DNA of 5,160 nt, taken from contig CALBLD010000028.1 of NCBI GenBank assembly GCA_937895775.1, positions 1 through 5,160 of the forward strand, written 5' to 3'. Positions 1 to 3,941 of this stretch are shown piece after piece. The notes under the pieces are model-generated. The model searched no databases. It was not told where the DNA came from and was given only the letters and a program-made list of their open reading frames with translations. The stretch is from an uncultured Clostridia bacterium. GTDB taxonomy: Bacteria > Bacillota > Clostridia > Oscillospirales > CAG-272. The number at the start of each line of letters is the position of its first letter. Position 1 is the first letter of the stretch. Both the position numbers and the translations under genes were made by a program.

Positions 1-81
1 TCGCTGTCTTTTCTCAGCATCTGTATGCTGTTTGTCTAGGGCGGCGCATTTTTTTACTTTTTTCATTTTAGCACTTGACAT
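1..81 (-). CDS. Start of an unknown basic protein, cut by the left window edge
   Basis: A reading frame opens at an ATG (81..79) and stays open for 27 codons to the window edge. It begins MSSAKMKKVKKC and is rich in lysine and arginine (K5, K7, K8, K10, K11, K17, K24, R25, R27). The ATG directly follows the TAA stop of the upstream gene (TAAATG), which suggests coupled translation. A strong AAAGGAG lies at 94-100, 12 bases from the ATG, longer than usual; two other genes in this operon show the same spacing. The fragment is too short to assign a family. The basic start would suit a nucleic-acid-binding protein, but that is only a guess. Confidence 0.6.
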   Translation of the reverse strand, partial: MSSAKMKKVKKCAALDKQHTDAEKRQR

Positions 82-606
82 TTAATAGTTAGTCTCCTTT
101 TTGTCCCCGCTTGCGACCGTTGTCGTATTTGCGGCGGCGGTCGCACATGCCGAACACAGACAGCGTCCGTATTTTGTGCGTGTGTACTTTGCAAGTTCGG
201 CGGGTGTGAGCCTTCCGACCGGAGCAAGCTCAGAGCCGCAGTTTTCGCAGACGATCTTCTCCGGTGCCTTGTCGGGCGGAAGCTTCTGCACGATGCGGAG
301 CGCATCGTAAATGTCGCCGAAGGCTTTGACCCGCTCGGTCGTTATCGATACCCGCCTGCCGAGAAGCTTCTCGGTCTGCTTGGTCTTGTAAAGCTTTGCG
401 ATCCGCTTCTTGTTGGTGATGTTCAGAATCATCGGCTTGTAATCTTCCGCAAAGCGGCAGACCGTGCAGACCTCCGTCTTGCCGTTCGATACGACCTCTT
501 CGTCGGAGATGTCGGCAATCGTTAAGGTCAGTACCCGTCCGGGGATGTCGTCAAGATCCCACGAGCCGAGAAAGTTCGGGTTTTTGCCCATTCTCATTAT
601 ATCCAT
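82..606 (-). CDS. Conserved-type phage protein with C-terminal zinc ribbon, function unknown
   Basis: This 174-residue protein resembles, from memory, hypothetical proteins common in Firmicutes phages, with a characteristic LGSWDLDDIPG start and a stretch containing EVCTVCRFAEDYKPMILN. The N-terminal part (about 10-107) looks beta-rich. The C-terminal part carries two cysteine pairs, C120-x2-C123 and C151-x2-C154, suggesting a zinc ribbon. An OB-fold-like, nucleic-acid-binding role is conceivable but not shown. An AAAGGGG ribosome site lies at 619-625, 12 bases from the ATG. Internal ATGs at codons 4 and 6 are further from it, so the first ATG is preferred. The gene starts 21 bases after the previous stop, and the next ATG follows its own stop directly. 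Confidence 0.85.
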   Translation of the reverse strand: MDIMRMGKNPNFLGSWDLDDIPGRVLTLTIADISDEEVVSNGKTEVCTVCRFAEDYKPMILNITNKKRIAKLYKTKQTEKLLGRRVSITTERVKAFGDIYDALRIVQKLPPDKAPEKIVCENCGSELAPVGRLTPAELAKYTRTKYGRCLCSACATAAANTTTVASGDKKETNY

Positions 607-627
607 TGTCTTTTACGTCCCCTTTCT

Positions 628-849
628 TCAAAGCTCGTCCCCGTCGCATACGTCGTCGAGCATTTCGCGGGTGATCCCCGCCGCAATAAGTTCCCTGCCC
701 CGCTTTTCGAGATCGCGCAGGGTGTAAAGCCGCTGCCTGCGGCGGTATTTGAGCCTGATCTCTCTTCGTGCGAGCGATACCGCCTCCGACTGTGACAGCC
801 GCTCGATCTCCTTTTCGACTTCCTCGTCGGTAAGATATTTCCTTGCCAT
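628..849 (-). CDS. Small charged helical protein, unknown
   Basis: This 73-residue protein begins MARKYLTDEEVEKEIERL. It is dense in charged residues with no glycine or proline before about residue 51, so it is probably mostly alpha-helical, possibly a coiled coil (residues 7-52). A basic patch LKYRRRQRL lies near residues 33-41, and the C-terminus is acidic. It has no cysteine pair and no recognisable catalytic motif. A strong GGGAGG ribosome site (858-863) sits 8 bases before the ATG, which fixes the start. The gap to the preceding gene is 26 bases, so it belongs to the same leftward operon. Similar small proteins occur as hypotheticals in Firmicutes phages, to my recollection; I cannot assign a function. 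Confidence 0.8.
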   Translation of the reverse strand: MARKYLTDEEVEKEIERLSQSEAVSLARREIRLKYRRRQRLYTLRDLEKRGRELIAAGITREMLDDVCDGDEL

Positions 850-875
850 TTTTCTTTCCTCCCGTTTGCTTTGTT

Positions 876-1106
876 TTATTCTTCTTCCTCTTCCCCGTCG
901 TCGTCATCGTCGTCGGGGTAAAAATCGCCGATGCTGTCAATGTCGCCGCAGTAAGGGCAGATATCGACAGCGTACCTCCGGACGAACGGCATGCCCCAGT
1001 ATTCGCCGTCAAAGGAGCGTTCCCGTTCGATCACCTCGTCCGCATCAAACACTTTGCCGCATGTGCGGCACTTCACCTGTTCGGTCTCCCTGTACGTCGT
1101 CACCAT
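876..1106 (-). CDS. Small zinc-ribbon protein with Asp/Glu tail, unknown
   Basis: This 76-residue protein has two CxxC pairs, C13-x2-C16 (CRTCG) and C50-x2-C53 (CPYCGD), spaced as in a zinc ribbon. It ends in an extreme acidic run: D65-D70, a glycine, then E72-E76. The acidic tail could mimic nucleic acid or contact a basic partner (inference). An in-frame TGA lies two codons upstream of the ATG, so translation cannot begin earlier; GTG at codon 2 is an alternative. The ribosome site is weak, with GGAC at 1114-1117 or AAGGA at 1121-1125 (14 bases away). The gene overlaps the 3' end of the upstream gene by 62 bases in another frame, and its ATG lies inside one copy of a short repeat. It begins within the operon and has no promoter of its own that I can see. 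Confidence 0.75.
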   Translation of the reverse strand: MVTTYRETEQVKCRTCGKVFDADEVIERERSFDGEYWGMPFVRRYAVDICPYCGDIDSIGDFYPDDDDDDGEEEEE

Positions 1107-1293
1107 TTTTCACGTCCGCGTCCTTTTTTTCGTCATTTTTCACGTCATTTTCCACGTCGGTCGTTCCGTCCCCGTCCTTTTTTGCGTCCTTGCGCAGACG
1201 GTAGCTGACGGTCACGTTGTAGCCGCGACCCTGAAAGATTTTCTCAAGTGCCTTTGCGACTTTGTTCATGTCAAGTGTTCCGATCATTTCCAT
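1045..1293 (-). CDS. Small phage protein with repetitive charged tail, unknown
   Basis: This 82-residue protein has two parts. Residues 1-36 (MEMIGTLDMNKVAKALEKIF and on to a YNVTVSYRLRK segment) look like a compact helix-strand domain. Residues 37-70 are low-complexity Asp/Lys/Asn/Glu, with DVEN, DVKN, DEKK and DADVKN units encoded by near-repeats in the DNA. The last 17-20 codons overlap the next gene out of frame, so the extreme C-terminus may be under little selection. GGAG lies at 1306-1309, 12 bases from the ATG, a long but operon-recurrent spacing. The gap to the upstream gene is 42 bases. From memory, the N-terminal sequence resembles hypothetical proteins of Firmicutes prophages. Function is unknown. 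Confidence 0.72.
   Translation of the reverse strand: MEMIGTLDMNKVAKALEKIFQGRGYNVTVSYRLRKDAKKDGDGTTDVENDVKNDEKKDADVKNGDDVQGDRTGEVPHMRQSV
1104..1158 (-). repeat. Three 13-bp near-repeats in the overlap of two small genes
   Basis: On the minus strand GACGTGAAAAATG occurs at 1104-1116 and 1134-1146, and GACGTGGAAAATG at 1146-1158. They encode the DVKN/DVEN units of the 82-residue protein's tail. The copy at 1104-1116 also supplies the ATG of the next gene. Confidence 0.8.
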
Positions 1294-1335
1294 AGTGATG
1301 TAAATCTCCTTTCGTTTTTCGATTCCATTTTATTT

Positions 1336-1554
1336 TCAATGTCCGGTTTCTATGACCGTTATCCGGCTTATCCCGCGCATGCATGGGATTCTCTCGCCGG
1401 GCGACCACGTTCTGACGATGTTTTTCACCGTCTCGAGCGTCGTTACCGGATAACGCTCGTCCTTGTCGGTGTCGAAATCTCCCGCCGCAACGGCAGAAAA
1501 TCTGCCGTTTACGGCACTGTCGACAATAATCCGCGTGCCTGATCTTATACGCAT
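1336..1554 (-). CDS. Small beta-rich protein, unknown
   Basis: This 72-residue protein begins MRIRSGTRIIVDSAVNGRF. It alternates hydrophobic and polar residues in a way that suggests a small beta barrel, with a conserved-looking middle (YPVTTLETVKNIV, residues 35-47). It has one cysteine (C58), no signal peptide and no membrane segment. Its ribosome site GAGGTG (1560-1565) overlaps the TGA stop of the upstream Lar-like gene and sits 5 bases before the ATG, with only 4 bases between the two genes. Translation is therefore probably coupled. Codon use is GC-rich, unlike the AT-rich gene directly upstream, so a composition boundary falls at this junction. I do not recognise a function. Confidence 0.75.
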   Translation of the reverse strand: MRIRSGTRIIVDSAVNGRFSAVAAGDFDTDKDERYPVTTLETVKNIVRTWSPGERIPCMRGISRITVIETGH

Positions 1555-1558
1555 TCGG

Positions 1559-2041
1559 TCACCTCACTCCTTGACTGCAAAAATCGTTACAGTTTGTAGC
1601 TCCTCTGCGCACGCAATACCCGCCAAGGTCTTTTCTCGGCGGAGTGCAAATGCCGACATCCTTGTATTTCTTATTTTTAACAGCGTCCCAATATTTGCAG
1701 TCTTTACACCGCACAACTTCAACGACATCGGCGGTTAGGTAATCATTGATAGCATTTGCAATAATGCCTCTTTCCGTAACTTGCGGTTCTGCGTAATATA
1801 AATTACGATAATAATTCAATATTTCTACCGCTGACATCTCTTTCGTCGCTTCTGCAAAGTCAAACATTGCTTGTCTCCTGTCCCATGCTTCAACAGCTTC
1901 GTCCTCTGTATCAAATCCAATATCAAGTTCATTCAAAAGGCAATTGTCGTTTGTGCAAAACGGGACAAAGCCGTTAACTGTGTTGAATGTAACACTGCCA
2001 TTTTCCCCGCAGAATGGGCAGGACTTCAATTTTTCCGTCAT
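1559..2041 (-). CDS. Lar-like protein (restriction alleviation family N-terminus) with extra C-terminal zinc ribbon
   Basis: Residues 1-56 match the Lar pattern: CPFCG with C8/C11, a second pair C29 and C34, and the closing AVEAWDRR motif (residues 49-56). Lar of the E. coli Rac prophage eases type I restriction of incoming DNA. Many phage proteins carry this small zinc fold without a tested role, so anti-restriction here is inferred from family only. Classic Lar is about 60-65 residues; this protein has 160. A helical linker (about 57-105) leads to a second cysteine-rich module with C112/C115 (VVRCKDCKYW), C132, C143, C151 and C155, a tail often seen on phage proteins. The start is firm: its ATG overlaps the upstream stop (ATGA), with GGAGG at 2049-2053, 7 bases away. 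Confidence 0.85.
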   Translation of the reverse strand: MTEKLKSCPFCGENGSVTFNTVNGFVPFCTNDNCLLNELDIGFDTEDEAVEAWDRRQAMFDFAEATKEMSAVEILNYYRNLYYAEPQVTERGIIANAINDYLTADVVEVVRCKDCKYWDAVKNKKYKDVGICTPPRKDLGGYCVRRGATNCNDFCSQGVR

Positions 2042-2445
2042 GGCAGTGCCTCCGCCAGTTCGGGATTGTCGTGGATGTTGCCAATGACTTCTGTCTCCAG
2101 CGTTCCAAAATATCTATAACCGCAGCATTCCGTATAGTTTTTATATCTTTGGCAATCAACAAGGTGAAATTCTGCAGTTTCAAAAATCACGACCATATCT
2201 TTCGCATCGAATCTTGAAGTGCATTTTACAATATCCCCCTCGAAAATTTTCTTGCCGTTCTTATCGGTCAGCCCCGTGTACTGACCGATGGTTTCTGGCT
2301 CAACAATGGAGGACAGCATAACACCATTTTCCTCGTGGTCGATGCAAAGCGAGAGAAAATGGTTGTTGCCACGGCTCTTCGACAAAAAGCCGTAAACCCA
2401 TTCATTGTTGTCTACCCGTTTTCCTCTAAACAATATCTTTCTCAT
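2038..2445 (-). CDS. YopX-family phage protein
   Basis: This 135-residue protein shows the hallmarks of the YopX family (named after a Bacillus phage SPbeta gene): an MRKILFRGKRVDNNEWVYG start, the central TIGQYTGLTDKNGKKIFEGD block, and the closing VIGNIHDNPEL motif. The family is widespread in phages of Gram-positive hosts; its molecular role is not established to my knowledge. The fold is expected to be beta-rich with dimer contacts. The open frame extends further upstream to 2553, but AAAGGAG at 2451-2457 lies 5 bases before the ATG at 2445 and that ATG gives the canonical family start. Its stop overlaps the start of the Lar-like gene (ATGA), indicating coupled translation. Codon use is AT-leaning like its neighbours up to 3015. 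Confidence 0.93.
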   Translation of the reverse strand: MRKILFRGKRVDNNEWVYGFLSKSRGNNHFLSLCIDHEENGVMLSSIVEPETIGQYTGLTDKNGKKIFEGDIVKCTSRFDAKDMVVIFETAEFHLVDCQRYKNYTECCGYRYFGTLETEVIGNIHDNPELAEALP

Positions 2446-2450
2446 TTCTG

Positions 2451-2457
2451 CTCCTTT
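2451..2457 (-). promoter_or_regulatory. Ribosome site deciding the YopX-family start
   Basis: AAAGGAG lies 5 bases before the ATG at 2445. It lies inside the longer open frame from 2553 and selects the shorter, family-typical product. Confidence 0.82.
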
Positions 2458-2488
2458 CAACTCCATCTCGCCCCGCTCGGCGTTGTAT

Positions 2489-2743
2489 TCATTCGTCGTC
2501 GCAATCGCCGTAATACTCGTTTGCCATTTCTTCTTCGGCGGAAATAAAATCATCCTCGGTCATATCCTCGTAATTGATGCCGCGTTCGTCGCAATACTGC
2601 TCAAATCTCAATTTTGAATAAAGTTTTTGCATTTCCTCTATTGTGAGACTCCCGAGAAAACAATTAAGTTCCGAATACGGCTTTTTAAGCAGTTCGCCGA
2701 ACACTATTTTTACTATTCTTTTTTCATTTGCTGTGAGTTTCAT
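2489..2743 (-). CDS. Small acidic protein, unknown
   Basis: This 84-residue protein begins MKLTANEKRIVKIVFGELLK. The first 45 residues look helical with balanced charge. The second half is strongly acidic (EDMTEDDFISAEEEMANEYY, then a DCDDE ending). Two of its three cysteines (C28, C51) are isolated and the third (C81) lies in the acidic tail, so a zinc site is unlikely. A GGGAGG ribosome site at 2750-2755 sits 6 bases before the ATG, a firm start. It is the first gene after the Cro-like regulator, separated by 62 bases that contain one copy of the duplicated palindrome. It is 43 bases from the next gene. Acidic early phage proteins can be DNA mimics or host inhibitors, but nothing here shows that. 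Confidence 0.78.
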   Translation of the reverse strand: MKLTANEKRIVKIVFGELLKKPYSELNCFLGSLTIEEMQKLYSKLRFEQYCDERGINYEDMTEDDFISAEEEMANEYYGDCDDE

Positions 2744-2788
2744 TTTCTTCCTCCCTGTGTGTTGTGGTTAGTTACCCGTTCGGTTGGC

Positions 2789-2805
2789 GTGTCTTTTTAA
2801 GACAC
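2789..2805. promoter_or_regulatory. Perfect 17-bp palindrome, probable operator (downstream copy)
   Basis: This is the same GTGTCTT-TTT-AAGACAC as at 3041-3057, followed by TTA, which here is the stop codon of the Cro-like gene. Twenty bases are identical between the two sites. It has no U-tract on either side, so an operator is more likely than a terminator. No clear promoter accompanies this copy. Confidence 0.75.
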
Positions 2806-3015
2806 TTAATTTGCAAAAAAAATATCGTTGATTTCTGTCGGCGAGAGCGAGTATCGCCTTTTGATTTTCAATATCTCGCTTTGCGTAAACTCTTTGCCGT
2901 GCGTCTCGTTTTTCTTTGACGATAGTGATTGCGGCGAGATTTCAATCGCCTTTGCGAGAGTGACGTTGGTATCGCCAAACAACTTCATTTTACTCTCGAG
3001 CATCTTTTTATTCAT
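2806..3015 (-). CDS. Cro-like small HTH regulator (DUF739-like)
   Basis: This 69-residue protein (MNKKMLESKMKLFGDTNVTL at its start) has a helix-turn-helix around residues 16-34 (TNVTLAKAIEISPQSLSSK). It ends with an EFTQSEILKIKRRYSLSPTEINDIFF pattern typical of DUF739-like phage regulators divergent from the repressor. It likely binds the shared control region and lowers repressor transcription, like Cro. An in-frame ATG at 3039 would add eight residues, but it has no ribosome site, whereas GGAAGGAG (3024-3031) lies 8 bases before 3015. Its promoter is the TTGACA/TATACT pair at 3062-3090. Identical 17-bp palindromes lie just before and just after the gene, the latter directly abutting its stop codon, suggesting self-regulation and control of downstream genes. 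Confidence 0.88.
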   Translation of the reverse strand: MNKKMLESKMKLFGDTNVTLAKAIEISPQSLSSKKNETHGKEFTQSEILKIKRRYSLSPTEINDIFFAN

Positions 3016-3023
3016 GCGTAAAA

Positions 3024-3031
3024 CTCCTTCC
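3024..3031 (-). promoter_or_regulatory. Ribosome site deciding the Cro-like start
   Basis: GGAAGGAG on the minus strand lies 8 bases before the ATG at 3015 and downstream of the alternative ATG at 3039, so it excludes the longer protein. Confidence 0.85.
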
Positions 3032-3040
3032 CTTTGCATT

Positions 3041-3057
3041 GTGTCTTTTTAAGACAC
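3041..3057. promoter_or_regulatory. Perfect 17-bp palindrome, probable operator (upstream copy)
   Basis: GTGTCTT-TTT-AAGACAC is a perfect inverted repeat with 7-bp arms. It sits immediately downstream of the leftward -10 and covers the predicted transcription start, a classic repressor-binding position. An identical copy lies at 2789-2805. Confidence 0.82.
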
Positions 3058-3061
3058 TTAC

Positions 3062-3090
3062 AGTATATCACTGCTTTTTGCAGTTGTCAA
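3062..3090 (-). promoter_or_regulatory. Leftward early promoter (drives the Cro-like gene and operon)
   Basis: On the minus strand a perfect -35 TTGACA (plus-strand 3085-3090) is followed by a 17-base spacer and a -10 TATACT (3062-3067). Transcription should begin near 3053-3056, inside the 17-bp palindrome at 3041-3057. The spacer contains a perfect 15-bp inverted repeat. This is a near-consensus sigma-A promoter that would be strong unless repressed. Confidence 0.88.
3070..3084. promoter_or_regulatory. 15-bp inverted repeat in the leftward promoter spacer
   Basis: ACTGC-TTTTT-GCAGT is a perfect inverted repeat with 5-bp arms, lying wholly between the -35 and -10 of the leftward promoter. 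A protein bound there would block RNA polymerase. It differs from the GTGTCTT palindrome and the AAGTTTCTT pair, so it may be the site of a different regulator, most plausibly the S24 repressor (inference). Confidence 0.6.
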
Positions 3091-3100
3091 GAGGGTTTTC

Positions 3101-3119
3101 AAAAAAAGTTTCTTTTTTT
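3101..3119. promoter_or_regulatory. A/T-tract inverted repeat between the divergent promoters
   Basis: AAAAAAAG-TTT-CTTTTTTT is a perfect 19-bp inverted repeat between the two -35 boxes. Its core AAAGTTTCTT (3105-3114) recurs inverted as AAGAAACTTT at 3139-3148 in the repressor promoter spacer, with centres 34 bp apart. It may be an operator pair, or the A-tracts may act as UP-like or bending elements for both promoters. Confidence 0.5.
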
Positions 3120-3129
3120 TCAAACCCGC

Positions 3130-3158
3130 TTGATTTTTAAGAAACTTTGTGCTAAAAT
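3130..3158 (+). promoter_or_regulatory. Rightward promoter of the repressor gene
   Basis: TTGATT (3130-3135), a 17-base spacer and TAAAAT (3153-3158) preceded by TGC (3150-3152) form an extended -10 promoter. The predicted start near 3165 would leave a leader of only about 16 bases before the ATG at 3181, just enough for the GGAGG site. An AAGAAACTT element lies inside the spacer, a good place for feedback control by the repressor or by the Cro-like protein. Confidence 0.72.
3139..3148. promoter_or_regulatory. AAGAAACTTT element in the repressor promoter spacer
   Basis: This is an exact inverted copy of the 10-bp element at 3105-3114. It lies between the -35 (3130-3135) and -10 (3153-3158) of the repressor promoter, where binding would repress the promoter. 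Confidence 0.45.
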
Positions 3159-3168
3159 GAAATCATCC

Positions 3169-3173
3169 GGAGG
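3169..3173 (+). promoter_or_regulatory. Ribosome site deciding the repressor start
   Basis: GGAGG lies 7 bases before the ATG at 3181. The predicted transcription start near 3165 leaves it as essentially the only leader element and rules out the upstream ATG at 3034. Confidence 0.85.
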
Positions 3174-3180
3174 TGCCGAT

Positions 3181-3840
3181 ATGAGTAACATGGGAGAACG
3201 CATAAAGCAGTTGCGAATAAAAAAAGGAATTACACAAGAAGAACTCGGAAATGTCATAGGGGTTCAGAAGTCAGCGATTCGCAAATACGAAAGCGGTCTT
3301 GTGCAAAATATAAAAAGAAGTTCGATAAAGAAAATGGCGGATTATTTCGGTGTCAGTCCGTCATATCTCCTCGGTTGGGACGACGATTCCCGCCCCGCCC
3401 CCGACGAGGACGTGATCGACCTGTCAAAATTAAAGAACGTGCGCCGCATAAACCCGAGAAGATTCCCCTTGCTCGGCAAAATCGCATGCGGTCAGCCGAT
3501 ACTTGCCGTCGAAGAGCATGACAGCTACGTGATAGCCGACCGTGACATTGATGCCGACTTCTGTGTCGTCGCAAAGGGCGATTCGATGATCGGCGCGCGC
3601 ATATACGACGGCGATATCATATTTATAAAACAGATGCCGACCGTCGAAAACGGCGAGATTGCCGCAGTCGTCATAGATGACGAGGTGACGCTCAAACGTG
3701 TATTTTACAATAAAGAAAGCGAAACCGTGTCGCTTATCCCGGAAAACCTCAAATACGACCCGCTCGTATATCACAACAGCCAGCTCGATCAGATACACTG
3801 CCTCGGCAAGGCGGTATATTTCATGGGTCCCGTGAGGTAA
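3181..3840 (+). CDS. CI/LexA-type self-cleaving phage repressor (XRE HTH + S24 peptidase)
   Basis: This 219-residue protein combines an XRE helix-turn-helix (residues 5-65; recognition region about QKSAIRKYESG, 29-39), a linker rich in Asp and Pro (66-88) and a LexA/S24 peptidase domain (about 95-215). The catalytic pair is S135 (GDSM) and K172 (TLKRV), 37 residues apart, the same distance as S119 and K156 in LexA. The expected cleavage bond is C103-G104 (IACGQPI) rather than Ala-Gly. It should hold the lysogenic state by repressing the leftward early promoter, and cleave itself on RecA activation. GGAGG at 3169-3173, 7 bases before the ATG, fixes the start; a longer frame from 3034 has no support. 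GC content jumps around 3360, at the domain linker. Confidence 0.95.
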   Translation: MSNMGERIKQLRIKKGITQEELGNVIGVQKSAIRKYESGLVQNIKRSSIKKMADYFGVSPSYLLGWDDDSRPAPDEDVIDLSKLKNVRRINPRRFPLLGKIACGQPILAVEEHDSYVIADRDIDADFCVVAKGDSMIGARIYDGDIIFIKQMPTVENGEIAAVVIDDEVTLKRVFYNKESETVSLIPENLKYDPLVYHNSQLDQIHCLGKAVYFMGPVR

Positions 3841-3842
3841 CC

Positions 3843-3922
3843 CCGCAAAATTCCGCAACTTACCGCAACTTACCGCAACTTACCGCAACTTACCGCAAAA
3901 TTCCGCAAAATTCCGCAAATAA
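3843..3922. repeat. Eight-unit, 10-bp-period tandem repeat (CCGCAA core)
   Basis: CCGCAA recurs at exactly 10-bp intervals, beginning at 3843, 3853, 3863, 3873, 3883, 3893, 3903 and 3913. Two unit types are present: CCGCAAAATT (units 1, 6, 7) and CCGCAACTTA (units 2-5), with the last unit ending ATAA. The array fills most of the gap between the repressor stop and the recombinase ribosome site. A period near one helical turn would put every unit on the same face of the DNA, suiting cooperative protein binding. Alternatively it is simple replication slippage. Its function is unknown. Confidence 0.9.
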
Positions 3923-3941
3923 ACCCGAAAGGAGCCGAGCC

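Noticed and set aside
991..1542. 183-codon plus-strand open frame
   Set aside because: It lies opposite several small minus-strand genes that have good ribosome sites and family-like sequences. Its Phe/Ser-rich composition is typical of a shadow frame.
2446..2553. N-terminal extension of the YopX-family protein
   Set aside because: The extension overlaps the upstream gene, is unlike the family start, and contains the AAAGGAG that serves the ATG at 2445.
2789..2805. Rho-independent terminator after the Cro-like gene
   Set aside because: The stem is AT-rich with a 3-base loop and no U-tract follows on the transcribed strand. The identical copy over the promoter start favours an operator.
3016..3039. 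Longer start for the Cro-like protein
   Set aside because: The ATG at 3039 has no ribosome site, and GGAAGGAG lies between it and the ATG at 3015.
3034..3180. N-terminal extension of the repressor
   Set aside because: It would run through both promoters and all operators and has no ribosome site at 3034. GGAGG before 3181 gives the standard start.
3843..3922. CRISPR array or phage attachment site
   Set aside because: The 10-bp units have no spacers and are far too short for CRISPR. Attachment sites of serine integrases are about 40-50 bp imperfect inverted repeats, not tandem 10-bp units, and no core could be identified.
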